From: an uncultured Oscillospiraceae bacterium
GTDB lineage: Bacteria; Bacillota; Clostridia; Oscillospirales; Ruminococcaceae
NCBI GenBank assembly: GCA_934527255.1
Contig: CAKTAM010000010.1
Span: 1-32,374 of the forward strand
Reading direction: 5' to 3'
DNA length: 32,374 nucleotides
In this document: positions 1 through 8,016 of the stretch, piece by piece
Numbering within the stretch: the stretch's first letter is position 1
How the letters are laid out: the number at the start of each line of letters is the position of its first letter
The notes under the pieces: generated by a model
The model's database searches: none
Told to the model about the DNA's origin: nothing
Seen by the model: only the letters and a program-made list of their open reading frames with translations
Made by a program: the position numbers and the translations under genes

Positions 1-73
1 CATGCCCCGGCTGGGGCGCTTCTGTAGCTACTACAACCACTACAACTGCTGCAAGCGCCGCAAGCAAAAGAAA

Positions 74-115
74 CGGCGGCTGCCCAACAGGCAGCAAACA
101 CCGCCGCCCGCCGCA
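74..115 (-). terminator. Second hairpin with T-rich tail at left edge
   Basis: Read on the minus strand, an outer GGCGG/CCGCC pairing encloses a CTGCC-TGTTG-GGCAG hairpin, and TTTCTTTTGC follows. It lies about 60 bases beyond the main terminator of the ispH operon, so it may be a back-up terminator or the end of a short transcript. Positions 1-172 contain no gene I can support. They also hold a 7-bp GGCGCTT/AAGCGCC pairing around a near-tandem 9-bp repeat (TACTACAAC, CACTACAAC). Confidence 0.45.
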
Positions 116-172
116 TTTTCTGCCGGAGGGCCGCTCGCCCTCTTCGGTTATGCTGCCTCTGCCGTCAACCGC

Positions 173-209
173 CAAAAAAGCCCGCGGAAAGAGCAATTCC
201 TTCCGCGGG
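173..209 (-). terminator. Intrinsic terminator of the flavoprotein-cmk-plsC-ispH operon
   Basis: A perfect 9-bp stem pairs CCCGCGGAA (181-189) with TTCCGCGGG (201-209) around an 11-base loop. On the minus strand it is followed by a run of six T (174-179). It begins 25 bases past the stop of the IspH-S1 gene. Confidence 0.9.
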
Positions 210-233
210 TCTTTCTTGCAAATGTATGGTCGA

Positions 234-2159
234 TTATTCCTCGTCGCCGTTATCGGCTTCATCGGCCTGCACAGCCTTCATCGACAGGCTGACACGCTTC
301 TTGTCCCAATCGACATCCAGCAGCTTGACGGTGACCTCATCGCCGACATTCAGCACATCCTGCACCTTCTCGACGCGCTCTCTGCTGATCTCGGAGATGT
401 GGACCAGGCCATCCACGCCGGGCAGAATGCGGACGAATGCGCCGAACTTGGTCAGCGAGACCACCGGAGCAGTGAACACACTGCCGATGGGATATTCGTT
501 CTTCAGCTTCTCCCACGGGTTATCCTCGGCCTTCTTGTAGCCCAGGCTGACCTTGTTGTTCTCGCGATCCAGGCTGCGGATGTACACCTCGATGGTGTCG
601 CCCACGCTGACCACTTCGCTGGGATGCTTGATGCGGTTCCAGGAAAGCTCGGAAATATGGACCAGACCGTCGATGCCGCCGATATCCACAAAGGCGCCGT
701 AATTGGTCAGGCTCTTGACGATGCCGGTGTAGGTCTTGCCGACCTCGGCCTCAGCCCAGAACTTCTCGCGGGCGACCGCGTTCTTCTCTTCCAGAATAGC
801 GCGGATAGAACCGATGACGCGGCGGCCGCTGCACTCGGTGATCTTGACCGTCTGCTTCGTTTTGACCAGAACATTCAGGTCATCGCCGCGGCGGGCCGTT
901 GCCTGCGAAGCGGGGATGAAGATGTTCACGCCCTTATATTTGGCCTCCAGACCGCCCTTGTTCACGCCGGTGATGTTGACCTCCAGCGGAGTGCCCTCTT
1001 CACAGGCCTTGGCGACCTCTTCCTGACCGGCACGGGCTTCCAGACGCTTTTTGGACAGCTGGACCGTGCCCTCCTGATCGTTGGTCTTGATGACAACAAG
1101 GTCTAATTCGTCGCCTTTTTTCACCAAGTCCTCCATTTTTGCATTGGGGTCATCAGTCATTTCACTGATGTGGACAAAGCCTGTCGCCTTTGCGCCGATA
1201 TCCACCGTGATCTCACTGGGGGAAATACCGGTCACGACACCGCGAACGACCTTGTTGCGGAATACCGGTGCCAGAGATTTTTCGAGCATTTCTTCAAAGC
1301 TCATCTCTTCTTCACGAATTGCCTCGCTCATCTTCTTACAAACCTCCTCGATAATGGACGAAGGCGTCGAAGCCCCGGCCGTGACCCCCACCCTTTGCAC
1401 ACCGTACAGCCACTGGGGCTGCAGTTCATCGGCGGTTTCTACGGTGACGGTGCGGGCAAACCTTTCGGCCACCCGGCACAGCTTCTGGGTATTCGAAGAC
1501 TGATGGCCGCCGATCACGACCATCAGGTCGCACTCCTTGGCTAATTTTTCAGTCTCCTGCTGCCTTGTCCATGTTGCACTACATATTGTATCAAATATTT
1601 TGGAATTTGTACACACCTTTTTTGCAAACAACGTGCATTCCGACCATTTTGTAACCTGAAATGTAGTTTGAGCCACAATCATCGGATTTTTTTGTGCACT
1701 TTGTTCTTTCAAAATTGCCTGCAGCTGCTCCAGATCCGAAAAGACGCGCACTTCGCCGTCGGTATGGCCCACGATCCCCTGCACCTCCGGGTGAGAGGCA
1801 TCGCCCGCCACCAGCAGAAAACGTCCTTCCTGCCCGGCCTGCCGCGCCAGCCGATGGATCTTGGCGACAAACGGGCAGGTGGCATCATGCACGACAAAGC
1901 CGCGGCGGCACAGCTCTTCCTCCACCGCCGCCGATACCCCATGACTGCGGATGACCACCTCGTACCCGGCGGGAATATCCTCAATGGAGGCAGCCGTCAC
2001 CACACCCATGCTCTCCAGCCGGGCCACGCACTGCGGGTTGTGGATGAGCGGCCCCAGCGTTGCCACGCGGCGGCCCTCCTGCGCCAGCCGCTCGGTCAGC
2101 TGCACGGCGCGGCTGACCCCGAAGCAGAACCCGGCCGAAGCCGCCACACAAATCTCCAT
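234..2159 (-). CDS. ispH: IspH (HMBPP reductase) fused to a four-S1-domain RNA-binding protein
   Basis: This is a 641-residue fusion. Residues 1-280 match IspH, the 4Fe-4S enzyme that makes IPP and DMAPP from HMBPP in the last step of the MEP isoprenoid pathway. The three cluster cysteines are visible at 12 (GFCFGV), 95 (DATCPF) and 193 (TICSAT), along with [21 protein letters not shown] and GVTAGAS. Residues of about 302-372, 388-458, 472-543 and 556-628 are four S1 (OB-fold) repeats. The last two are the most canonical, each with GLVHISE; the second is divergent. An acidic tail closes the protein. The ATG at 2159 has GGAAGGAG just upstream. It is the last gene of its operon, 17 bases after plsC. 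The fusion is known in Clostridia. The S1 half is inferred to bind mRNA or the ribosome like RpsA; whether the halves cooperate is unknown. Confidence 0.95.
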   Translation of the reverse strand: MEICVAASAGFCFGVSRAVQLTERLAQEGRRVATLGPLIHNPQCVARLESMGVVTAASIEDIPAGYEVVIRSHGVSAAVEEELCRRGFVVHDATCPFVAKIHRLARQAGQEGRFLLVAGDASHPEVQGIVGHTDGEVRVFSDLEQLQAILKEQSAQKNPMIVAQTTFQVTKWSECTLFAKKVCTNSKIFDTICSATWTRQQETEKLAKECDLMVVIGGHQSSNTQKLCRVAERFARTVTVETADELQPQWLYGVQRVGVTAGASTPSSIIEEVCKKMSEAIREEEMSFEEMLEKSLAPVFRNKVVRGVVTGISPSEITVDIGAKATGFVHISEMTDDPNAKMEDLVKKGDELDLVVIKTNDQEGTVQLSKKRLEARAGQEEVAKACEEGTPLEVNITGVNKGGLEAKYKGVNIFIPASQATARRGDDLNVLVKTKQTVKITECSGRRVIGSIRAILEEKNAVAREKFWAEAEVGKTYTGIVKSLTNYGAFVDIGGIDGLVHISELSWNRIKHPSEVVSVGDTIEVYIRSLDRENNKVSLGYKKAEDNPWEKLKNEYPIGSVFTAPVVSLTKFGAFVRILPGVDGLVHISEISRERVEKVQDVLNVGDEVTVKLLDVDWDKKRVSLSMKAVQADEADNGDEE

Positions 2160-2176
2160 ACGGTCTCCTTCCCCAG

Positions 2177-2839
2177 TCAGTCAGGCGCTTTTGAAGCTTC
2201 CGCCTTTTCACAGCGGGTACGCGCGGCGTTCTCCCGGCGCAGGCGCTCCATCTCCTGCGCGCAGCGCGCCTTGGCCCCGCGCAGCGCCGAGGCGGGGGGC
2301 ATGTGCTCCCACTCGCCCGAAAGGCCCAACTGCTGCGGGGTGAGCGGCTGCCCGATGGCCAGCGTCACCCGCCGCCAGAAACGGGGCCTGCCATCCTGAT
2401 ACAGCACACGGCAGGGCACGACCGGCACATTTGCCTTGGCGGCAATGAGAAACGCCCCGCTTTTCAGCGGGCCGAGCTCGCCGGTTTTGGAGCGGGTGCC
2501 CTCCGGAAAAATGAGCACGTCGCGCCCGGCGCGCGCCTTTTCGACCGTCTGCTCGATCACGGTGGAATCGCCCCGGCCGCGGCTGACGGGTACGGCCCCC
2601 ATCCGCCGGATATACCAGGTGAGAATAGGGGTGATATGAAACAGCTCCTGCTTGGCCAGAATGATGGCCTTCGGCCACGCAAAGCGTGCCAGCACCAGAT
2701 AGACGATATCCGTTGCCGCCACATGGTTGCAGACCATGACATAACCGCCGCGGGGCAGGTTTTTGCGGCCCACCACACGGAAGCGGTAAAAAAGGTGCCA
2801 GATCAGCCAGGCGCCCAACAAACAGATGGTATACAGCAT
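2177..2839 (-). CDS. plsC: 1-acyl-sn-glycerol-3-phosphate acyltransferase (PlsC family)
   Basis: The 220-residue protein should acylate lysophosphatidic acid to phosphatidic acid at the inner face of the membrane. The N-terminal 20 residues are hydrophobic and probably anchor it. The acyltransferase motifs appear in order: NHVAATD (His39 and Asp44 of HX4D), GAVPVSRG (81-88), FPEGTRS (111-117), and NVPVVPC (137-143). The C-terminal tail is basic and rich in Arg and Ala. The ATG overlaps the cmk stop by one base (TGATG on the minus strand), implying translational coupling. The same cell makes PlsX (20677-21696), so two steps of phospholipid synthesis are in the window. PlsC substrate specificity cannot be read from sequence. 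Confidence 0.9.
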   Translation of the reverse strand: MLYTICLLGAWLIWHLFYRFRVVGRKNLPRGGYVMVCNHVAATDIVYLVLARFAWPKAIILAKQELFHITPILTWYIRRMGAVPVSRGRGDSTVIEQTVEKARAGRDVLIFPEGTRSKTGELGPLKSGAFLIAAKANVPVVPCRVLYQDGRPRFWRRVTLAIGQPLTPQQLGLSGEWEHMPPASALRGAKARCAQEMERLRRENAARTRCEKAEASKAPD

Positions 2840-3504
2840 CAGTTCACTTTCTTTCGGATCAATTGCAGCAGCGTCTGGAAGGACTCCTCCAGATCAAGGC
2901 TTCCCGTATCGACCAGCACGGCATCCGGCGCCTGCCGCAGCGGGGTGATCTCCCGGTGCATATCCTGCCAGTCACGGCGGTTGATATCTGCCAGGATCTC
3001 CTCCAGCGTGTGCGTTTCGCCCTTTTCGGCCAGCTGAGCCAGCCGACGGGCGGCGCGCACCTCGGCGGGGGCCGTCAGGTAAATTTTCAGCGTGGCATCC
3101 GGCAGCACGACGGTGCCGATGTCGCGGCCGTCCATCAGCACATTATGCGCAGCGGCCATATCGCGCTGCAGCTGCAGCAGAAACGCCCGCACCGCCGGGT
3201 GTGCCGCCACGTTGGAGGCCGCCATGGAGACCTCCTCGGCCCGGATGGCGGAGGAGACATCCTCGCCGTTGAGCCAGACGGTCTGCACGCCGTCCACATA
3301 GCGCAGCTCCAGACGGATCTGCGGCAGCAGCGCCTGCACGGCGTCGGCATCCTTTGTCGGGCAGCCCGCCCGCAGAGCATACAGGCCAATGGCCCGGTAA
3401 AGCGCCCCGGTATCCACATACAGATAGCCCAGCTCTTTGGCCAGACGCCGGGCAAGCGTACTTTTTCCGGCCCCGCCGGGGCCGTCAATGGCAATGGAGA
3501 TCAT
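2839..3504 (-). CDS. cmk: Cytidylate kinase
   Basis: Cmk phosphorylates CMP and dCMP with ATP in the cytoplasm. The P-loop GPGGAGKST lies near the N-terminus, followed by YVDTGALYR, LMDGRDIGTVVLPDA and the Arg-rich lid RAARRLAQL. The length of 221 residues is normal for the family. Two in-frame ATGs are possible. The one at 3504 lies 9 bases from AAGGAG, while the one at 3510 is only 3 bases away, so I chose 3504. The gene sits about 60 bases after the flavoprotein gene and is coupled to plsC. Neighbouring cmk, plsC and ispH-S1 is a common clostridial arrangement. Confidence 0.95.
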   Translation of the reverse strand: MISIAIDGPGGAGKSTLARRLAKELGYLYVDTGALYRAIGLYALRAGCPTKDADAVQALLPQIRLELRYVDGVQTVWLNGEDVSSAIRAEEVSMAASNVAAHPAVRAFLLQLQRDMAAAHNVLMDGRDIGTVVLPDATLKIYLTAPAEVRAARRLAQLAEKGETHTLEEILADINRRDWQDMHREITPLRQAPDAVLVDTGSLDLEESFQTLLQLIRKKVN

Positions 3505-3566
3505 GATCATCCGCTCCTTGTTTTTTGTGTATTCGGCAGTAAACCGCTGCAGACCGACACTCCGCC

Positions 3567-4787
3567 TTACGGCAGATGCCGCGCCGCCGCCACCGCCGTG
3601 GAAAAGGCGATCTGCAGATTATAGCCGCCCGTAACGGCGTCCAGATCCAACACCTCGCCCGCAAAATACAGCCCCGGTATCAACCGGCTCTGCATGGTTT
3701 TGGGGTCGACCTCGCGCACATCCACTCCGCCGCTGGTAATGACCGCATGCTGCAGATCGCCCCGGCCGCCGATCTCGATGGAAAAGCACCGCAGCAGCGC
3801 CGCCAGCGCGTGCCGCTGCTCGCGGGTGACCTGCCCGATGGGCATCTGCGGCTCCACGCCCCAGCGCTCGAGAAAAACGGGAATGGCGCTTTTGGGCAGC
3901 AGATGATCCAGCGCGTGGGCACAGCTGCGCCCGGCCGCCGCCTGAAAATCGCGCTGCAGGCGGGCATCCAGCTGGCTGTCCGACAGCGCGGGCTTCCAAT
4001 CGATCTCCGCCGTATAGCGGTGGCCCTGCAGCTCCCGTTCCAGGCAGGTGCTGGCCGACAGCGTCAGCGGGCCGGAAAGCCCGAAATGCGTAAACAGCAG
4101 CTCGCCCTGTTCTTCAAACACGCACCGGCCGTCGCACCGCAGGCGCAGGGTCACGTTGCGCAGCGAAAGTCCCATCATGCGCCGACAGGTGCCGCCGCGT
4201 TCCACCAGCGCCACCAGCGACGGCACCGGCGGCACAACGGTGTGCCCCAGCGCAGCCGCCATGCGGTAGCCGTCGCCCGTAGAGCCGGTAGAGGGGTACG
4301 AGCAGCCGCCCGTTGCCAGCAGCACGGCATCCGCCGTCAGCCGACGGCCGTCCGCCAGCTGCAGGCCGCAGGCGCGGCCGTCACGCACCAGCACCTGCGC
4401 GGCGCTGCCCTTTACCCACTGCGCGCCCTCGGCATAGCGCAGCAGCGCCTGCCGGATATCCTGTGCGCGGTCGCTGACCGGAAACACCCGGCGGCCGCGC
4501 TCCGTTTTGAGGGGCACGCCCAGCGTTTCGAACAATTGCATGGTATCCGATGTGTCAAACCCGCGCAGCGCACTGTACAAAAAACGCGGGTTGGCGCGCA
4601 CATGCGCCAGAAAGGTGGTATTGTCACAGGCGTTGGTCACGTTGCAGCGGCCCTTGCCGGTGATGAGTATCTTCTGCGCGGGCTGCTCGCTGTGCTCCGT
4701 CAGCGTGACGGTATGCCCGTTTTCCAGTGCGGCCCCGGCCGCCATCAGCCCGGCGGCTCCCGCCCCGGCTATCAACAGATGTGACAA
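3567..4787 (-). CDS. HI0933/YhiN-type FAD-dependent flavoprotein
   Basis: The 406-residue protein begins with a dinucleotide-binding GAGAAGL (8-14). It carries the family hallmark GKGRCNVTN (44-52) and ends with TSGGVDVREVDP and GLYFAGEVLDLDAVTGGYN, which complete FAD binding. The HI0933/YhiN family is a conserved group of putative oxidoreductases with no firmly assigned reaction. I place the start at TTG 4787, with GGAGG 8 bases upstream. This removes a basic 29-residue extension that looks non-coding and brings the length into the family range. It is the first gene of the cmk-plsC-ispH operon, with a promoter candidate at 4939-4967. Confidence 0.88.
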   Translation of the reverse strand: MSHLLIAGAGAAGLMAAGAALENGHTVTLTEHSEQPAQKILITGKGRCNVTNACDNTTFLAHVRANPRFLYSALRGFDTSDTMQLFETLGVPLKTERGRRVFPVSDRAQDIRQALLRYAEGAQWVKGSAAQVLVRDGRACGLQLADGRRLTADAVLLATGGCSYPSTGSTGDGYRMAAALGHTVVPPVPSLVALVERGGTCRRMMGLSLRNVTLRLRCDGRCVFEEQGELLFTHFGLSGPLTLSASTCLERELQGHRYTAEIDWKPALSDSQLDARLQRDFQAAAGRSCAHALDHLLPKSAIPVFLERWGVEPQMPIGQVTREQRHALAALLRCFSIEIGGRGDLQHAVITSGGVDVREVDPKTMQSRLIPGLYFAGEVLDLDAVTGGYNLQIAFSTAVAAARHLP

Positions 4788-4913
4788 AAGCGTTTCCTCC
4801 GTTTTTTGCGGCGCTGCCGCTGACCGCGCACGTTTTGGAGCGCAAAAGCCAGAAGCCCTGCGCGTAGCAATCATTTTGGGGCCGGGCAGCGGAAGAATTT
4901 CTGCGCCACCCGG

Positions 4914-4943
4914 TTGATTAAACGGCGCGTCCTATAGTATAAT
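4914..4943 (+). promoter_or_regulatory. Sigma-A-type promoter, rightward
   Basis: TTGATT (4914-4919) and TATAAT (4938-4943) are separated by 18 bases. This would start transcription near 4950 and leave a leader of about 120 bases before the flavoprotein gene at 5071. It overlaps the leftward promoter at 4939-4967. Confidence 0.7.
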
Positions 4944-4967
4944 ACCTGTTGCAGAAGATTTTTTCAA
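4939..4967 (-). promoter_or_regulatory. Sigma-A-type promoter, leftward, for the HI0933-cmk-plsC-ispH operon
   Basis: On the minus strand TTGAAA (4967-4962) and TATTAT (4944-4939) are separated by 17 bases. The predicted start near 4932 leaves a leader of about 145 bases before the TTG at 4787. The two -10 elements share the same A/T-rich bases with the rightward promoter. Confidence 0.65.
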
Positions 4968-5070
4968 TGGCCTTTTTGTGACTTTTTTCCACAGCCGAAG
5001 CGCGGCCGCATTCGCTGCGCCGCGGCAGGGGCCCTGCCTCCCCCGCAAGAGCCGGGGAAACGGAGAGAAC

Positions 5071-5931
5071 ATGACAGACTGCATCATCATCGGCGGCGGC
5101 CCGGCAGGGCTGTCCGCCGCCATTAACCTGCGGCAGCGCGGCAGAAGCTGCCTGGTGCTGACCGGCGGCCCCGGCGCGCTGCAGAAGGCGGCGCTGGTGG
5201 ATAACTGCGCCGGGCTGCCCGGCCTCAGCGGGCCGCAGCTGCTGGAGACGCTGACCGCCCATGCCCGCGCCAAGGGCGCGCAGCTGCGCACGGCACGCGT
5301 CAGCAACATTCTGCCGTTCGGCGACCGGTTCATGGTCAACGCGGACGGCGAAATTCTGGAATGCCGCGCCGTCGTTCTGGCCTGCGGCGTGGCCCGCAGC
5401 GCCGAGATCGCCGGAGAAGAGGCTTTTCTGGGCCGCGGCGTCAGCTACTGCGCCACCTGCGACGGCATGCTGTACCGGCAGCGGCGCTGCGTGGTGTGGG
5501 GGCTGAGCGATACCGCCCCGCAGGAGGCCGCTTATCTGACCGGCATTGGCGTAGAGGTGACCTATGTGGCGGCACGCCGCCCCGAAACGCTGCCGGAGAG
5601 CATTCCTTTCGTGGCAGGCGCGCTGAAGGAGATCGACGGCGGCGACACGGTGCGGCAGGCGCTTTTGAGCGACGGCCAGGCCCTGCCCTGCGACGGCGTT
5701 TTCATTCTGCGTACCGCCATTGCCCCCGCCCGCCTGCTGGAGGGCCTGGCCCTGCAGGACGGCTGCGTGGCCGTTGACCGCCGCATGGCGACCAATTTCC
5801 CCGGCGTTTTCGCCGCCGGAGACTGCACCGGCGCGCCGCTGCAGGTCAGCAAGGCACTGGGCGAGGGGCAGATCGCCGGGCTGGCCGCCGCCGAGTACTG
5901 CGCCGCGGCCGAACAACAGGCCAAGCGGTAA
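5071..5931 (+). CDS. Thioredoxin-reductase-like flavoprotein without a standard NADPH motif
   Basis: The 286-residue protein has the FAD motif GGGPAG (8-13), the redox pair CATC (Cys127 and Cys130) and a C-terminal FAD loop with FAAGDC (247-252). This is the layout of low-molecular-weight thioredoxin reductases, which reduce thioredoxin in the cytoplasm. The second nucleotide-binding site is odd: the usual GxGxxA is replaced by GLSDTA (144-149), and the HRRxxxR segment that grips NADPH reads AARRPETLPE. Clostridial ferredoxin-dependent flavin thioredoxin reductases lack NADPH motifs, so that type is a real alternative. At 286 residues it is slightly short for the family (about 310). The ATG at 5071 follows GGAGA by 4 bases. 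A more upstream in-frame ATG lacks support. Confidence 0.85.
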   Translation: MTDCIIIGGGPAGLSAAINLRQRGRSCLVLTGGPGALQKAALVDNCAGLPGLSGPQLLETLTAHARAKGAQLRTARVSNILPFGDRFMVNADGEILECRAVVLACGVARSAEIAGEEAFLGRGVSYCATCDGMLYRQRRCVVWGLSDTAPQEAAYLTGIGVEVTYVAARRPETLPESIPFVAGALKEIDGGDTVRQALLSDGQALPCDGVFILRTAIAPARLLEGLALQDGCVAVDRRMATNFPGVFAAGDCTGAPLQVSKALGEGQIAGLAAAEYCAAAEQQAKR

Positions 5932-5938
5932 GCCGACG

Positions 5939-5970
5939 GGCGCTTTGGCGCTTTTCCGTTTTCTTTTTTG
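5939..5970 (+). terminator. Weak candidate terminator after the flavoprotein gene
   Basis: A short GCGC-TTTG-GCGC hairpin (5940-5951) is followed by a T-rich stretch up to 5969. The stem is only 4 bp, so partial read-through into the next gene is likely. Confidence 0.35.
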
Positions 5971-6025
5971 ATGACAGAACACCGGCAAACGGTGTGCGGG
6001 CCACCCCCGCAGGGAGGATATTGGA

Positions 6026-6439
6026 ATGACGACGCAAACGGATGTTCAGGCAGTGCGCACCGGCGCGCTGATCGACGGCGGACATGTTGCCTACCGCTAT
6101 GAAATACGGCACCAGCAGCACCATCGCTTCCGCGATCGGGTGACTGTTTATTATGACGGCTCGCTGCTGTTTGAGCGCTACTGCTACGGCGAAAGCGCCG
6201 GGCTGACCGGCAGCTGCCGGGCCGCCGGGCTGGATGAGGAGGGCCGCCCGCAGTGGCAGACCCAGAACGTGCCGAAGGTGGTGACGGATGCGCTGCCCGC
6301 CCGGCTGGAAAGCATTGACGGCGAGACCCTGCGCTTTGCCGACAGCGAGGATGTGTGGGACTGCATTGAAAAGCTGCGCCGGGACGGCGGCTACACGCTG
6401 CTGAAAAGAAAGCTGGGGTTATCCGTTGGCAAACGATAA
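6026..6439 (+). CDS. Hypothetical protein, 137 residues
   Basis: I do not recognise the family. The protein is soluble, with no signal peptide or membrane segment. A YRYEIRHQ stretch and a VTVYYDGSLLFERY stretch look like beta-strands. The middle is Gly/Ala/Arg-rich. The C-terminus (from about residue 106) reads like a helical DVWDCIEKLRRDGGYTLL unit ending in basic residues. The ATG has a good AGGGAGG 8 bases upstream, which supports a real gene. It overlaps the following GNAT-like gene by 14 bases, so the two are probably co-translated. Confidence 0.75.
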   Translation: MTTQTDVQAVRTGALIDGGHVAYRYEIRHQQHHRFRDRVTVYYDGSLLFERYCYGESAGLTGSCRAAGLDEEGRPQWQTQNVPKVVTDALPARLESIDGETLRFADSEDVWDCIEKLRRDGGYTLLKRKLGLSVGKR

Positions 6440-6974
6440 TGTGCAAACCGGGCGGCCGCCGCTTTTTCGGCTGCGCGCGTTTACCCGGCGTGTGCAGCCC
6501 GTACCGCCGACGCCCGAACCGACGCCGGAGCTGCTGGCCGTGCCCTTTGACGGGCGCGATTTTCGCACGCTTTCGCGCCTGCTGAACGCCCGGCGGGCGG
6601 CCGATGGCTGCGCGCCGCTGACCCAGCGGCAGTGGGCCGGGCTGCGCGCCGCCGCAGAGGAAAAACGGCTGTCCTTTTTTCTGGCGCTGCTGCACGGCGA
6701 GGCCGTCGGACTGTGCGCCGTGTGCCCGGTCTACTCGGTGGAGCAATGCGCGCCGGGCGGCATGCTGGAGGCACTGTACATTCTGCCCGGCACACCGCAG
6801 CCTGAACAGGCCGAGCAGGTGCTGGTGCAGTGTGCCTGTGAGGCCATCCGCGCACAGGGCGGCACCTTTTCCGCCGTTGCCGGCGCCGGGGCGGGTGCTG
6901 CCCGGCTGCAGGCGCTTGGCTTTTGCCAGCCCTGCCCCGAAGAGCTTTTGCGCCCGCTGGAAAACACGCCGTAA
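6426..6974 (+). CDS. GNAT-like protein with a degenerate acetyl-CoA loop
   Basis: The 182-residue protein has a Pro-rich N-terminus (residues 22-40), then a segment resembling the GNAT acetyltransferase core. A GEAVGLCAV strand (91-99), a MLEALYILPG strand (113-122), a helix and a final LQALGF (161-166) are visible. The pyrophosphate-binding loop Q/RxxGxG/A that normally follows the LYILP strand is replaced by GTPQPEQAEQ. Acetyl-CoA binding is therefore doubtful, and a structural or binding role is possible. The start TTG 6426 lies inside the previous gene; GTG 6441 is an alternative. Classification as GNAT is inference from pattern alone. Confidence 0.65.
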   Translation: MANDNVQTGRPPLFRLRAFTRRVQPVPPTPEPTPELLAVPFDGRDFRTLSRLLNARRAADGCAPLTQRQWAGLRAAAEEKRLSFFLALLHGEAVGLCAVCPVYSVEQCAPGGMLEALYILPGTPQPEQAEQVLVQCACEAIRAQGGTFSAVAGAGAGAARLQALGFCQPCPEELLRPLENTP

Positions 6975-7018
6975 GCGCCGCCGCGGCAGCCGCACCGGCC
7001 GCGCCCCGAAAATTGTGC

Positions 7019-7047
7019 TTGCAAAACAGGGCGCGATTGGTTACAAT
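7019..7047 (+). promoter_or_regulatory. Sigma-A-type promoter for the PC4-HD pair
   Basis: TTGCAA (7019-7024) and TACAAT (7042-7047) are separated by 17 bases. The predicted start near 7054 lies about 78 bases before the ATG at 7132. Confidence 0.65.
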
Positions 7048-7131
7048 AGACAACGCAAGCCACCGCTGGGCGCCGCGCGCACAGCGACAGGATCGGTACC
7101 GTGCGTACCGCAGAAAGGGAGATTTTTTCAA

Positions 7132-7353
7132 ATGGCAGAGTTCAAATATGAGATCGTCAAAAACATTGCTACGCTGTCCTCGGCAGCCAACGGCTGGCAG
7201 CGTCAGCTGAACCTGATCAGCTGGAACGACCGTGAGCCGAAGTACGACATCCGCGACTGGGCCCCGGACGGCAGCAAAATGGGCAAGGGCATTTCTCTTT
7301 CTACCGAAGAGGTCATCATGCTCAAGGAAATTCTGGACGATCTGGATCTGTAA
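7132..7353 (+). CDS. YdbC/PC4-like single-stranded DNA-binding protein
   Basis: The small 73-residue protein matches the bacterial YdbC branch of the PC4/p15 fold: an N-terminal FKYEIVKNIATLS strand, LNLISWNDREPKYDIRDWAP in the middle, then MGKGISLSTEEV and a C-terminal LKEILDDL helix. Family members dimerise and bind single-stranded nucleic acid, but their role in bacteria is not settled. The ATG at 7132 has AAGGGAGA upstream. A longer in-frame reading from 6832 is a shadow of the previous gene. The stop overlaps the start of the HD gene (TAATG), so the two are translationally coupled. Confidence 0.9.
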   Translation: MAEFKYEIVKNIATLSSAANGWQRQLNLISWNDREPKYDIRDWAPDGSKMGKGISLSTEEVIMLKEILDDLDL

Positions 7354-7943
7354 TGGCCATGGGATACAAAGAAGAGTTTCTTGCCCTGTTTGACGAGCAT
7401 GTGCACCGCGAGGGCAGCGCCCAGCTGCTGGAATGGCTGCAAACGACGGATTTTTTCACCGCGCCCGCTTCCACCCGCTTTCACGGGGCCTGCGCACAGG
7501 GGCTGGTCATGCACAGTCTGAACGTTTACCGGGTGCTGCGCGGCAAGTTCTGCCGCGAGGGCGACGATCTGGAAAGCGTTGTCATCTGCTCGCTGCTGCA
7601 CGATGTATGCAAGGCGAATTATTACACCGTCTCTACCCGCAATGTCAAAAACAAGGAGACCGGCCGCTGGGAAGAGGTCCCCTTTTATTCCATTGCCGAT
7701 GCGCTGCCGTATGGACACGGAGAAAAAAGCGTCTGGATGATCGAGCGCTATATGCGCCTGACCGAGGAGGAGGCCGTCGCCATTCGCTGGCATATGGGCG
7801 GCTTTGACGATGCCGCGCGCGGCGGCTGCAAGGCCATCAGCGAGGCATACGACGCCTACCCGCTGGCCGTCAAGCTGCACATGGCCGACCTGGCCGCCAC
7901 TTATCTGCTGGAAAAGGGCACCAGCAGCGTCAGCCGAAAGTAA
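7353..7943 (+). CDS. HD-domain metal-dependent phosphohydrolase
   Basis: The 196-residue soluble protein carries a full set of HD-superfamily ligands: His54 (VMHS), the His83-Asp84 pair (LLHDVCK), His122 (GHGEKS), His147 (RWHMGG) and Asp179 (HMADL). HD enzymes of this size hydrolyse phosphate esters of nucleotides or nucleic acids, and the substrate cannot be told here. A similar HD module occurs in the YhaM exoribonuclease, but no OB domain is present. Its coupling to a PC4-like ssDNA-binding gene suggests nucleic-acid metabolism, which is inference. The start at 7353 shares one base with the previous stop; Met3 is an alternative. Confidence 0.88.
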   Translation: MAMGYKEEFLALFDEHVHREGSAQLLEWLQTTDFFTAPASTRFHGACAQGLVMHSLNVYRVLRGKFCREGDDLESVVICSLLHDVCKANYYTVSTRNVKNKETGRWEEVPFYSIADALPYGHGEKSVWMIERYMRLTEEEAVAIRWHMGGFDDAARGGCKAISEAYDAYPLAVKLHMADLAATYLLEKGTSSVSRK

Positions 7944-7965
7944 CCGTCCGAAAGGGGCGGACACC

Positions 7966-8016
7966 GCACCCCACTGGCCCCGCGGCTGTGCCGCCCGGTC
8001 AGGAGGGGTGCTTTGT
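7966..8016 (+). terminator. Long hairpin, probable terminator of the PC4-HD operon
   Basis: Nested pairing joins GCACCCC (7966-7972) to GGGGTGC (8005-8011), CTGGCC to GGTCAG with one G-T pair, and GCGGC to GCCGC. TTTGTT follows. The T-run is short, so termination may be incomplete. A smaller GTCCG/CGGAC hairpin (7946-7962) precedes it. Confidence 0.55.

Noticed and set aside
4918..6995. Large minus-strand open frames opposite the flavoprotein and GNAT-like genes
   Set aside because: They have no recognisable domains or ribosome sites, and the plus strand carries clear FAD and redox motifs.
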